Positions 1-8,641 of a stretch of DNA of 60,005 nt are shown one piece after another. The DNA is from Bacteroidaceae bacterium (GTDB taxonomy: Bacteria; Bacteroidota; Bacteroidia; Bacteroidales; Bacteroidaceae), in the NCBI GenBank assembly GCA_011959205.1, contig BLLV01000105.1, positions 1-60,005 of the forward strand. Reading direction: 5' to 3'. Made by a program: the position numbers and the translations under genes. Under the pieces are notes generated by a model, which ran no database searches, was not told where the DNA came from, and worked only from the letters and a program-made list of their open reading frames with translations. Each line of letters starts with the position of its first letter. The stretch's first letter is position 1.

Positions 1-1419
1 TGCTGCACCCATTTGTCTCTCACCGAAGAAGACCGCATGAAATCACTGGAGATAATAAAAGCATTTGCCACAGTCGGCAAGAAGCCTTTCTTTCTAGCCG
101 GAGATATGAACGCCGAACCTGAATCCGAGTTCATAAAAGGTTTGCAGAAAGATTTTCAAATACTCTCAAATACCAAACAGCACACGTTCCCCGCCCCCAA
201 TCCCGAGAAAACCATTGACTACATCGTTGCATTGAAACAAAATGCAGAAGGTTTAGCAGTAACCTCTTCAAAAGTACTGAACGAACCGGTAGCATCGGAC
301 CATCGCCCCTTGATTGTAGATCTCCGTACAGCCGAAAAAGCTGAAAAGATATTCCGCACCAAACCTTATTTACAAAATCCCGTAGACAACGGCATGACCG
401 TCATGTGGGAAACTACCGTGCCCGCTTACTGCTGGGTGGAATATGGAACAGACAGCACCCAACTGAAACGTGCCCGCACCATTGTAGACGGGCAAGTGAT
501 CTGTAATAATATGCTCCACAAAATACGTATAAATAATCTGCAACCGGGCCAGAAATATTTCTACCGTGTATGTTCACAAGAAATCCTGCTTTATCAAGCT
601 TATAAAAAGGTATTCGGAAACACAGCCCAATCGCCTTTCAGCGAATTCACCGTACCTGCCGCCAATGACGATTCTTTCACTGCAATAGTTTTCAACGACT
701 TGCACCAGCACACAAATACTTTCCGTGCTTTATGCAAGCAAATTGAAAATGTAGATTATGATTTCGTGGTATTTAACGGTGATTGTGTAGACGATCCTGT
801 CAGCCACGACCAGGCTACCGGTTTTATCAGCGAACTGACCGAAGGTGTGCATGGCGACCGTATCCCTACCTTCTTCATGCGAGGCAACCATGAAATACGA
901 AATGCCTATTCCATCGGCCTGCGAGACCATTATGACTATGTAGGCAACAAGACTTACGGCTCATTCAACTGGGGTGACACGCGTATCGTGATGCTGGACT
1001 GCGGCGAAGACAAAGTGGACGACCACTGGGTGTACTATGGTTTGAATGACTTTACCCAATTGCGCAATGAACAAGTGGATTTCCTAAAAAAAGAGCTGGC
1101 GTCCAAAGCCTTCAAGAAAGCAGGAAAGCGTATCTTGATACACCATATCCCGCTTTATGGCAACGACGGAAAGAACCTTTGCGAAGATTTGTGGAAAAAG
1201 ATACTAGAAAAAGCACCTTTCAATATCAGTCTGAACGCACATACTCATAAATATGCCTATCATCCCGAAAAGGAACTGGACAATCATTATCCCGTTATCA
1301 TTGGCGGAGGTTACAAAATGGACGGAGCCACAGTAATCATCATCGAAAAGAAGAAAGATGAACTGAGAATAAAGGTATTGAATGCCAAAGGAGAAACGCT
1401 GTTAAATATTACCGTTTAA
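1..1419 (+). CDS. Endonuclease/exonuclease/phosphatase domain fused to a calcineurin-like metallophosphatase (5' end missing)
   Basis: The reading frame is open from base 1 (C-C-T-H-L-S), so the N-terminus lies outside the window. The first ~100 visible residues are the C-terminal half of an endonuclease/exonuclease/phosphatase fold: the THL motif, AGDMNAEP (metal-binding D and N) and SDHRP near the domain end. A purple-acid-phosphatase-like fibronectin module follows (from KPYLQNPV), then a metallophosphatase with FNDLHQH (D-x-H), NGDCVDD (GD), RGNHE, HHIPLYG and NAHTHKY (H-x-H). All metal ligands are present. It is probably an exported or periplasmic phosphoesterase; the substrate is unknown. 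The acyltransferase gene starts 16 bp downstream, so the two are probably cotranscribed. The two-domain fusion is clear; the function is inferred from the families only. Confidence 0.85.
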   Translation, partial: CCTHLSLTEEDRMKSLEIIKAFATVGKKPFFLAGDMNAEPESEFIKGLQKDFQILSNTKQHTFPAPNPEKTIDYIVALKQNAEGLAVTSSKVLNEPVASDHRPLIVDLRTAEKAEKIFRTKPYLQNPVDNGMTVMWETTVPAYCWVEYGTDSTQLKRARTIVDGQVICNNMLHKIRINNLQPGQKYFYRVCSQEILLYQAYKKVFGNTAQSPFSEFTVPAANDDSFTAIVFNDLHQHTNTFRALCKQIENVDYDFVVFNGDCVDDPVSHDQATGFISELTEGVHGDRIPTFFMRGNHEIRNAYSIGLRDHYDYVGNKTYGSFNWGDTRIVMLDCGEDKVDDHWVYYGLNDFTQLRNEQVDFLKKELASKAFKKAGKRILIHHIPLYGNDGKNLCEDLWKKILEKAPFNISLNAHTHKYAYHPEKELDNHYPVIIGGGYKMDGATVIIIEKKKDELRIKVLNAKGETLLNITV

Positions 1420-1434
1420 AAGAAGAGAAGATAA

Positions 1435-2577
1435 ATGGACCTAAAGAAAAAAGAAAACATAGGTTGGATAGACTTGCTACGCGTCACCGCCTGCTTTTTA
1501 GTGGTATTCGCCCATTGTTGCGATCCTTTTGTAGCACGTTTTGACACAGACCGTCCTACCTTCCTCCAAGGATGCGCCCTGGGAAGCGCGGTTCGCAGTT
1601 GCGTACCGCTGTTTGTGATGATGACAGGGGTGCTGCTGTTTCCCGTACGCAGCGACATGAGGGAGTTTTATAAAAAACGGATCGGCCGCATTGCCGTTCC
1701 GCTCATCTTCTGGTCGGCCATGCTGCCTGTACTGTATTTCATCTACCTGAATTACATCGCCACGACAGATAATCCCACCATCGACATGTCCACTTTCACT
1801 TTAGAAAAGACTGTCACGAAGATCTGGACGTTCATTTTCAATTTCAACTATGATACCACTCCCCTGTGGTATCTGTATATGCTGGCGGGGCTCTACTTCA
1901 TCATCCCCATCTTCCATACATGGCTGGAGCGTGCCGACCGGAAAGATATCAAGCTATTTCTTTCCATCTGGGGCATCTCCTTGTTCCTTCCCTATATAAA
2001 AATGGCCGCTCCCGCACTGGGATATATCGGCAACTGGGGCAATATGGATATCCTGGGAGTGTGCGACTGGAATGCATTCGGTTCATTTTATTATGTTTCC
2101 GGATTCATCGGCTATCTGATACTGGCCTATTATCTGGTAAAATACCCGCTGCAATGGAGTTGGAGAAAAACCCTAGGTATCGGTATCCCTATGTTTGCGG
2201 CGGGATATGCCATCACTTTCGGCGGCTACCTCATCATGCAGGAATATTTTCCGGGAAACTACGCCTATCTGGAAATAGTATGGCTTTTTGGCGGCATCAA
2301 TGTATTTATGATGACATTTCCTGTTTTTGTCTGCGTACAGAAGCTTAACGTCCCTTCTTCCCCTGTTCTTTCAAAAGTGGCATCCATGACCTTTGGCATT
2401 TATCTGTGCCACTTTGTTTTTGTACAGATAGGTTATGACTTGTTTATCGCGCTACTACCCGAAGGAACTCCTGCGGTGGTACACATTATTTGCATGGCCG
2501 TAACAGTCTTTTTTATCAGCTACCTGATAGTCCGAGGCATGTATACATATAAACGGACCAGGAGATTTGTGGCATAA
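1435..2577 (+). CDS. Acyltransferase 3 family integral membrane protein
   Basis: A protein of 380 residues with about ten hydrophobic membrane segments. The N-terminal pattern is typical of acyltransferase family 3: W-I-D-L-L-R-V-T-A-C-F-L-V-V-F-A-H with the conserved R and H of the first helix. Members transfer acyl groups such as acetyl or succinyl to extracytoplasmic sugars or peptidoglycan-linked glycans. The C-terminus ends in a basic stretch (TYKRTRRF). The ATG lies 16 bp after the upstream phosphatase stop. The acceptor cannot be told from the sequence. Confidence 0.85.
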   Translation: MDLKKKENIGWIDLLRVTACFLVVFAHCCDPFVARFDTDRPTFLQGCALGSAVRSCVPLFVMMTGVLLFPVRSDMREFYKKRIGRIAVPLIFWSAMLPVLYFIYLNYIATTDNPTIDMSTFTLEKTVTKIWTFIFNFNYDTTPLWYLYMLAGLYFIIPIFHTWLERADRKDIKLFLSIWGISLFLPYIKMAAPALGYIGNWGNMDILGVCDWNAFGSFYYVSGFIGYLILAYYLVKYPLQWSWRKTLGIGIPMFAAGYAITFGGYLIMQEYFPGNYAYLEIVWLFGGINVFMMTFPVFVCVQKLNVPSSPVLSKVASMTFGIYLCHFVFVQIGYDLFIALLPEGTPAVVHIICMAVTVFFISYLIVRGMYTYKRTRRFVA

Positions 2578-2735
2578 AGACATATAAAACATGAAATACC
2601 CTATCCGGCATACAGGCTTTCTGCCAAATCCGTGAAAAATCTCTGTCGCTTCAGACTCTGAGAACATAGTGGAATTGTTTAAATGTTATAATTCGGCACC
2701 ATAAATGTAATACTTTTATCGAACCGACGTATAAA

Positions 2736-3046
2736 ATGAAACATAAGATTATTCTCATATTTATAACACTTCTGTGTGCATCTTGCGCAGGCTATCGTGT
2801 GACCAAATTTACCGCAGCTTCTGTGAAATTGGGAAACAGAAAAGAACTTTTAATAAAAAAGTTTGGTCAGCCTTTTAAAATCAGCCTACAAAAAGATCGT
2901 GATTTCATTTACTATAAAGAGGTAGTTGATATTTCCTGTTATCCTTTCATATAACCTTCAAGGACTCTTTATTAATAAGTATAGAACAACAGGAAGAACA
3001 AATTACAGATACAAAAATAATTGAGCAAAGAAGTAAAATGAATTAA
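2736..3046 (+). pseudogene. Small lipoprotein gene broken by a one-base frameshift
   Basis: The first frame encodes 72 residues with a lipoprotein signal (MKHKIILIFITLLCASC, Cys-17) and stops at 2952-2954. A second frame opens exactly there and reads TFKDSLLISIEQQEEQ and on to a stop at 3044-3046. Joining the two, with one lost base near 2951, gives a continuous protein of about 103 residues. The IIKKFGQP-like segment before the break (LLIKKFGQPFKIS) recalls small outer-membrane lipoproteins of the SmpA/OmlA-like kind. The second stop overlaps the stop of folK on the opposite strand. It could be a real inactivation or a sequencing error. I see no defined function. Confidence 0.6.
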
Positions 3047-3489
3047 AGCTCCCCCAACCTTTTCCCCAGCACCGGATGCACCACATCCGGTGCAATCTCC
3101 GCCAGCGGATCCATGACAAACCTCCGTTCCGTCATCAGAGGGTGAGGAATTTCCAATTCCGGCGTATGCAGTATTAAATCGCCGTACAACAAGATATCTA
3201 TATCGATCAGGCGGTCACTATAATTACCCCCCACCGACTTCTTCATCCGACCCAATTCACGCTCTATCGCCTGTGTTTCCCGCAATAGATCCAAGGGAGA
3301 AAGCTCACTCTCCACGCAACAGGCGGCATTCAGAAATGAATTTTCAGAAGAAAACCCCCAAGGGGCGGTAACATAAAAAGCGGAAAGGGCAGTAACCTCC
3401 CCTATCCGCTCATTTATCTTCCGGACAGCAACATGCAGATTCGACTCTTTATCACCCAGATTGGTTCCAAGTCCTAAATAAACCTTCAT
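3043..3489 (-). CDS. folK: 2-amino-4-hydroxy-6-hydroxymethyldihydropteridine diphosphokinase
   Basis: HPPK of folate synthesis transfers pyrophosphate from ATP to 6-hydroxymethyl-7,8-dihydropterin. The 148 residues are a normal length for a single-domain HPPK. Visible hallmarks are the N-terminal YLGLGTNLGD, SAFYVTAPWGF, the FLNAACCVES strand, and the catalytic segment DRLIDIDILLYGD followed by IPHPLMTERRFV. It is the last gene of the minus-strand cluster and starts 20 bp downstream of queA, so it is probably cotranscribed with it. Confidence 0.95.
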   Translation of the reverse strand: MKVYLGLGTNLGDKESNLHVAVRKINERIGEVTALSAFYVTAPWGFSSENSFLNAACCVESELSPLDLLRETQAIERELGRMKKSVGGNYSDRLIDIDILLYGDLILHTPELEIPHPLMTERRFVMDPLAEIAPDVVHPVLGKRLGEL

Positions 3490-3509
3490 ACGCTGCTCCC
3501 CAACCGGTA

Positions 3510-4565
3510 TTACTTATCCAAAATCAACATGGCGTCGCCGTATGTACCGAAACGGTAATCTTCCTTCAACGCAGTGTGATAAGCCTCCATCACCAAATCA
3601 TAACCACCGTAGGCAGCCACCAGCATCAGCAAAGTGGAGAGAGGCAGGTGGAAGTTAGTAACCATACTGTTGGCTACCGAGAAATCGTAGGGAGGGAAAA
3701 TGAACTTATTGGTCCAGCCGTCAAACTCCTTCAGATGGCCGTCCGTACCTACCGCAGTCTCTATCGTGCGCATCACTGTCGTTCCTACCGCACAAATGTT
3801 CTTTCCTTCGTCCTTGGCACTATTCACAATACGGCAAGCATCCGCATTGACATACATCTGCTCTGAATCCATCTTATGCTTGGTAAGATCCTCCACATCA
3901 ATCTCGCGGAAGTTACCCAGCCCGGCATGCATCGTCACAAAGGCAAAGTCTATACCCTTGATTTCCATCCGCTTCATCAGCTCGCGGCTGAAATGAAGTC
4001 CGGCAGTGGGAGCTGTCACAGCCCCTTCGTTCTTGGCAAAGATAGTCTGGAAACGCTCGGCATCTTCCTCTTCTACCGGACGACGGATGAAACCGGGCAG
4101 CGGAGCCTCTCCCAACGCATACAGTGCCTTCTTGAACTCGTCGTGAGAACCTTCATAGAGGAAACGCAGCGTACGTCCACGGGAAGTGGTGTTATCAATC
4201 ACCTCGGCCACCATGGAATCGTCCTCACCAAAATAAAGCTTGTTACCGATACGGATCTTACGGGCAGGATCGACCAGCACATCCCACAGGTGAAACTCCT
4301 CGTTCAGCTCGCGCAGCAGGAATACCTCGATACGGGCTCCGGTCTTTTCCTTATTTCCATACAAACGTGCAGGGAAAACTTTCGTATCATTAAAGATAAA
4401 CACATCTTTATCATCAAAATAGTCCAGGATATCCTTGAAGACCTTGTGTTCAATCTTGCCTGTTGATTTGTGAACAACCATCAGACGCGACTCGTCTCTG
4501 TACTTCGCCGGATGCAAAGCTATTTTATCTTCCGGCAGTTTAAATTTAAATTGCGACAGTTTCAT
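3510..4565 (-). CDS. queA: S-adenosylmethionine:tRNA ribosyltransferase-isomerase
   Basis: QueA adds the epoxycyclopentane ring to preQ1-modified tRNA to form epoxyqueuosine. The 351 residues match the family length. Characteristic segments are [12 protein letters not shown] at the start, [16 protein letters not shown], the TAPTAGLHF motif, and [17 protein letters not shown] near the end. The ATG at 4565 lies 11 bp from the truB stop at 4577, which points to one transcript. Confidence 0.96.
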   Translation of the reverse strand: MKLSQFKFKLPEDKIALHPAKYRDESRLMVVHKSTGKIEHKVFKDILDYFDDKDVFIFNDTKVFPARLYGNKEKTGARIEVFLLRELNEEFHLWDVLVDPARKIRIGNKLYFGEDDSMVAEVIDNTTSRGRTLRFLYEGSHDEFKKALYALGEAPLPGFIRRPVEEEDAERFQTIFAKNEGAVTAPTAGLHFSRELMKRMEIKGIDFAFVTMHAGLGNFREIDVEDLTKHKMDSEQMYVNADACRIVNSAKDEGKNICAVGTTVMRTIETAVGTDGHLKEFDGWTNKFIFPPYDFSVANSMVTNFHLPLSTLLMLVAAYGGYDLVMEAYHTALKEDYRFGTYGDAMLILDK

Positions 4566-4576
4566 CTTATCTCTCC

Positions 4577-5284
4577 TTATTCGTTTATAACTTCTTCAAT
4601 CTCTTGTCGGTCAAGCCATTCCGGGAAACTTTCCACCGACAGGCAGTGCTCCAGTTTCACCTCTCCAACCCGGGTGCGTACCAGCCCCGTCAGATGGGCA
4701 CCACTATTCAGAGCTTCGCCAATATCACGGGCCAATGCACGGATATAAGTGCCTTTGCTGCACACGACCCTGATTTTAATCTCGGGCAGATTATATTCCA
4801 GCAACTCTATCTCGTCTATAATCAGCGTTTTGGCCTTCAACTCCACTTCCTCACCCTTGCGGGCCAGATCGTAAGCGCGCTTGCCGTCTACCTTGCAAGC
4901 CGAGAAAACAGGCGGCACTTGTTCTATTCTGCCGATGAAGCGCTGCAAAGTCTCCTCTACCAGCTCGCGGGTGATATGCTCCGTAGGATAGGTGGCGTCT
5001 ATCTCCTTCTCCAGATCGAACGAGGGAGTGGTAGCCCCCAGCTGCAAGGTGGCAACGTACTCCTTGGTGTGATACTGAAACTCCTCAATGCGTTTCGTCG
5101 CCTTACCCGTACAAATAATCATCACTCCGGTGGCCAACGGATCCAATGTTCCGGCATGTCCCACCTTTATCTTCTTCACCCCCAGTTTGCGGCAAATATG
5201 GTATCTGATCTTGTTCACCACTGCAAACGAAGTCCATTTCAGCGGCTTGTCAAAGTATAATACTTCTCCTTCTTTAAAATTCAT
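4577..5284 (-). CDS. truB: tRNA pseudouridine-55 synthase
   Basis: TruB makes pseudouridine 55 in the T loop of tRNAs. The signature [19 protein letters not shown] holds the catalytic Asp; KPLKWTSF at the N-terminus and [16 protein letters not shown] further on are also typical. The 235 residues fit a version with a short C-terminus and no PUA extension. The start lies 4 bp after the uppP stop at 5289, consistent with translational coupling. Confidence 0.96.
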   Translation of the reverse strand: MNFKEGEVLYFDKPLKWTSFAVVNKIRYHICRKLGVKKIKVGHAGTLDPLATGVMIICTGKATKRIEEFQYHTKEYVATLQLGATTPSFDLEKEIDATYPTEHITRELVEETLQRFIGRIEQVPPVFSACKVDGKRAYDLARKGEEVELKAKTLIIDEIELLEYNLPEIKIRVVCSKGTYIRALARDIGEALNSGAHLTGLVRTRVGEVKLEHCLSVESFPEWLDRQEIEEVINE

Positions 5285-5288
5285 CCAA

Positions 5289-6089
5289 TTATATCAATGT
5301 GCACGCTATCGTAACAGCACCGGCAATGGCACAATAGATAGCAAAATAAATCAACTTACCCTTCTTCACAATATTAATCATCCACTTGCAAGCTACACAG
5401 CCTGATATGAAAGCTGCCAAAAAACCTACAACCAGTGACAATACAGATATATCCGACGTTCCGGCCGCAGCCCCTTTCACAATCTTCATGCCATCCAGCA
5501 ACGCCTCACCTAATATGGGAGGAATCACCATCAGGAAAGAGAACTGAGCCAGTTTCGCCTTGTTATCTCCCAACAACAAACCGGTAGCAATGGTAGTACC
5601 CGAACGGGATAATCCCGGCATCACGGCACATGCCTGAGCCAGACCTATAATAAACGCATCCTTCATGCTAATATTCTCTTTTACACGAGGTTTTGCATAA
5701 TAAGAGAAAGTAAGCAGCAGAGCTGTCAGCAACAGCATACAGCCCACAACAAACAAGCCGGAACCGAAAATTTCTTCCACATAGTCTTTAAAAAATACGC
5801 CCACAATACCGATAGGAACCATGGATATCAGGATATTGACCACGTATTTTGTCTCCGCATTCATCTCGAACTTGAACAAGCCGCAGAATATCCAGTTTAT
5901 CTCCTTCCACAAAATAACCAATGTACTGAGTACCGTAGCCACATGCACTGCTATGGTAAAAGTCAGATTATCTTCCCCCTGTATACCAAACAATGCCGAA
6001 CCGATGGCCAGATGACCACTACTGCTGACCGGCAAATACTCTGTCAATCCCTGGAGCAAACCAAGGATCAGTGCCTCAAACCATTCCAT
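5289..6089 (-). CDS. uppP: Undecaprenyl-diphosphate phosphatase
   Basis: UppP (BacA) dephosphorylates undecaprenyl diphosphate at the inner membrane, recycling the lipid carrier for peptidoglycan and O-glycan synthesis. The 266 residues hold about eight membrane segments. Both family motifs are intact: [18 protein letters not shown] near the N-terminus (E and the SSSGH run) and [10 protein letters not shown] in the middle. It sits between truB and the small DUF3098-like gene, an order I recognise from other Bacteroides. Confidence 0.96.
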   Translation of the reverse strand: MEWFEALILGLLQGLTEYLPVSSSGHLAIGSALFGIQGEDNLTFTIAVHVATVLSTLVILWKEINWIFCGLFKFEMNAETKYVVNILISMVPIGIVGVFFKDYVEEIFGSGLFVVGCMLLLTALLLTFSYYAKPRVKENISMKDAFIIGLAQACAVMPGLSRSGTTIATGLLLGDNKAKLAQFSFLMVIPPILGEALLDGMKIVKGAAAGTSDISVLSLVVGFLAAFISGCVACKWMINIVKKGKLIYFAIYCAIAGAVTIACTLI

Positions 6090-6119
6090 CCTTTAAATTA
6101 AAAATTGAAAATTAAAAAA

Positions 6120-6365
6120 TCAAGAATTAATTACCTCTTTCTTGTCTTTCGGTTTACGGATAATGCCATAAATCATAAATATAAAGCCAAAGAAACATAC
6201 GGCGGGAGCCACCTTGATGCGACGTACGCTGAAAATGTCCGGCTCAAAATACCCTTCTGTCGAACTAGGTCCTGTCATCAGCAGAAAACCGATAATAATC
6301 ACCGCCATACCTATGGCAAGCAATATGAAATTAATTTTATCAAAGGCGAATTTTTGTCTATCCAT
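6120..6365 (-). CDS. Small two-helix membrane protein, DUF3098-like
   Basis: An 81-residue protein. After a short basic start (MDRQKFAFDKIN) there are two membrane helices, at about residues 12-30 and 52-70, and a lysine-rich C-terminal tail. The length, the FILLAIGMAVIIIGFLLMTG segment and the place between ftsX and uppP match the DUF3098 family of Bacteroidetes. Function is unknown; the constant company of ftsX and uppP suggests a role in the cell envelope or division. Confidence 0.8.
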   Translation of the reverse strand: MDRQKFAFDKINFILLAIGMAVIIIGFLLMTGPSSTEGYFEPDIFSVRRIKVAPAVCFFGFIFMIYGIIRKPKDKKEVINS

Positions 6366-6377
6366 ATCCTTTTATTA

Positions 6378-7247
6378 TTAAATGTAATACAACGCACTAG
6401 CCTTCATGCGCAAATATTTGTTGATTGATATATATGCACACATAAAAGTAATGACTACCCCAAACACAAAAACAGCCCCCATCACCATGAGCATGGTTAT
6501 AGGAGTAATAATCTCAATCAATTCGGGCTCATACCTTACCAACCCGTATGCCATTCCTATCAATGCCGCATCGGCCATAGCGGCGGCCAATATGCCGATC
6601 CATATATTACGCACCAAAAAAGGACGGCGGATAAATCCCCAGCTTGCCCCTACCAGTTTCATGGTATGAATCAGAAAACGTTTGGAATATATGGCCAGAC
6701 GGATGGTGTTATTGATCAGCGCAAAAGAGATAAGGGTAAGCAATGCAGCCAGTCCCAGCAGCAAAAGGCTGATTTTCCGGATGTTGCTATTCACCGCATC
6801 CAATAAATCCTGAGGATAGTTGATCTCCATCACTTTCTTGTTCTTCATAATTTTTTGCTCTATCCAAGAGATGCTGTCCGAATGGGCATAGTCGGCATTC
6901 AGTTTTATTTCAATAGAAGCTGTAAAAGGGTTATATCCCAGAAATTCAGCCGGGTCTGTGCCCATCGCTTCGGTCTGCTCTTTCAACGCCTGCTCTTTCG
7001 ATATATAAAACGTCTCTTTCACAAAAGGTTCTTCATTCAGCTTTTTCTGGAATTTCAAAGCATCCGCCTCTTTCATATCATCACTGATGAGTACGGAAAA
7101 ACTGATGTTCTCGCGTACATACCTGGACAAGTTGTTGGCAGACAGCACAAAAAACACCACCATCCCCAACAAGAGCAACACCAGCATCGTACTGATGCTG
7201 GAAGTAATGAACTGCATATCGAAAAAGGAGCCTGATTTTTTTCCCAT
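6378..7247 (-). CDS. ftsX: Cell division protein FtsX, permease-like subunit
   Basis: FtsX pairs with the ATPase FtsE and, at the divisome, controls peptidoglycan hydrolases from across the inner membrane. The protein has the FtsX layout: one N-terminal membrane helix (SISTMLVLLLLGMVVFF), a periplasmic domain of ~120 residues, then three C-terminal helices. Two starts are possible: GTG at 7253, overlapping the methyltransferase stop, or ATG at 7247. I chose ATG because a purine-rich stretch (GAAAGAAG) stands just upstream of it. ftsE is not in this window. Confidence 0.93.
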   Translation of the reverse strand: MGKKSGSFFDMQFITSSISTMLVLLLLGMVVFFVLSANNLSRYVRENISFSVLISDDMKEADALKFQKKLNEEPFVKETFYISKEQALKEQTEAMGTDPAEFLGYNPFTASIEIKLNADYAHSDSISWIEQKIMKNKKVMEINYPQDLLDAVNSNIRKISLLLLGLAALLTLISFALINNTIRLAIYSKRFLIHTMKLVGASWGFIRRPFLVRNIWIGILAAAMADAALIGMAYGLVRYEPELIEIITPITMLMVMGAVFVFGVVITFMCAYISINKYLRMKASALYYI

Positions 7248-7249
7248 AA

Positions 7250-8146
7250 TCACTTCTTTCTGAATACATAAATCATTGAACTACTACGTTCTTTCTTTGC
7301 CAGTGAACTGAACCAGGCCAACATACCTGTCCACATTCCCTTCAAAAAAGACAAACGGCTGCCTTTATATTTTTCCGTCAGCATGGATACATAAAAAGCA
7401 TCAAAAGGCATCGGATGCTGTTCCGCTAATTTAAAACCATGCTTGACCCCGAATTGTTGCATGACGGAAGGGGTAAAATGCCATAAATGGCAAGGAACAT
7501 CGTATGCTGCCCACCATTCCTTATACTTTTCCGCGTCATACGAACTGGCATTGGGCACAGCCACTACCAGCACTCCCCTCTCCTTCAACAGCCCGGCCAG
7601 TCTCTCCCACGTTTCATTCAGATGTTCCAGATGCTCCATCACATGCCATAAAGTAATGGCGTCAAAAGAGTCATCGGCATACCCTGCCAACGCGTCCTCG
7701 GCATCTACATCCAGTTCAAAATGTTCTTTGGCAAATGCACGCGCCTGCGGGCTTTTCTCAATGGCTTTCACGCGCCAGCCACGTTCTTTCATGGCATTGC
7801 TGAAATACCCGGTACCGGTACCAATGTCCAGCAACGTACCCTTGCTCAGGCCGGAGGTGCGTTTTATCAGCTTGGCTTTGCGCGACAGCATATACTTGCG
7901 CACCTCGTGATATATACGGTTCATCAGCCCCTTGCGGGTATCGGTGTGTGAAATGTAATCGGGAGTCTCATAATACCGCCCTATCTCGGTTTCCACGGGT
8001 ACGCCTTGTGTAAAAATAAAGCCACAGTCATCGCAGCGAACCAAACTGAATTGTTCGCCCGAAGCATAGTGATCCGTACAAGTGATTGCATGTCCCAAAT
8101 GTTTTCCGCCGCACAACGGACAAGTATTTATTTTGAGTATATCCAC
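7250..8146 (-). CDS. Class I SAM-dependent methyltransferase with an N-terminal zinc-binding motif
   Basis: The N-terminus carries two Cys pairs (CPLCGG and CDDCGF), a probable zinc site. A Rossmann methyltransferase core follows: LLDIGTGTGYFS (motif I), an acidic residue after strand 2 (VKAIEKSP), FDAITLWHVMEHLEH and LVVAVPNASS. This type, with a zinc ribbon before the methyltransferase fold, often modifies sugars or lipids; no substrate can be named. The frame extends to TTG at 8176 with no ATG; GTG at 8146 (V-D-I-L-K-I-N-T-C) is the more likely start. The gene overlaps the ftsX start region and probably heads its transcript. Confidence 0.82.
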   Translation of the reverse strand: MDILKINTCPLCGGKHLGHAITCTDHYASGEQFSLVRCDDCGFIFTQGVPVETEIGRYYETPDYISHTDTRKGLMNRIYHEVRKYMLSRKAKLIKRTSGLSKGTLLDIGTGTGYFSNAMKERGWRVKAIEKSPQARAFAKEHFELDVDAEDALAGYADDSFDAITLWHVMEHLEHLNETWERLAGLLKERGVLVVAVPNASSYDAEKYKEWWAAYDVPCHLWHFTPSVMQQFGVKHGFKLAEQHPMPFDAFYVSMLTEKYKGSRLSFLKGMWTGMLAWFSSLAKKERSSSMIYVFRKK

Positions 8147-8239
8147 TTTTTGCCCTAATTTGCTGCAAAATAACAAATAAATTGAATGAGAAGGGCTATC
8201 CTTTAAGTACTTTTAAGAGTATAAGTTAAGAATTCGTTT

Positions 8240-8641
8240 TCAGGCAATGCCCAGCAGTTCCACTTCGAATATTAATGTAGAGAAAGCTGGAATCGGCCCG
8301 CTTGTACGGCTGCCGTATCCCATGGTATAAGGAATATAAACCACCCATTTATCTCCTACATGCATACGTTGAAGTGCCAGCTGCCATCCCTCTATGACAT
8401 CACACAGCCGGAAAGCTTCGGGACAGTTACGGTTATATGAATTATCAAACTCTTTTCCGTTTATCAGACTCCCCCGATAATGAACGGTGACAATACTGCG
8501 GATCGTAGGTGAAACTGTACCCGTACCTGTCTGCAATACTTTATAAAACATATTACAAGGCAAAGGGCAAATGCCTTCCTGTGTAGAAAGAACTTGCAAA
8601 TATTGCAAGTTCTTTTCCTTATATTCTTCTTTTCTCCCCAT
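8240..8641 (-). CDS. FKBP-type peptidyl-prolyl cis-trans isomerase
   Basis: A single-domain FKBP of 133 residues with no obvious signal peptide. Typical features are VTVHYRGSLINGKEFDNSY, VIEGWQLALQRMHVGDKW and a C-terminal TLIFEVELLGI strand. Its ATG shares one base with the miaB stop (TGATG), so it is translationally coupled to miaB. It may help fold newly made proteins in the cytoplasm. Confidence 0.93.
   Translation of the reverse strand: MGRKEEYKEKNLQYLQVLSTQEGICPLPCNMFYKVLQTGTGTVSPTIRSIVTVHYRGSLINGKEFDNSYNRNCPEAFRLCDVIEGWQLALQRMHVGDKWVVYIPYTMGYGSRTSGPIPAFSTLIFEVELLGIA

Noticed and set aside
4604..5260. Plus-strand ORF of 218 codons opposite truB
   Set aside because: TruB on the minus strand is certain from its motifs; the plus-strand product has no recognisable domain.
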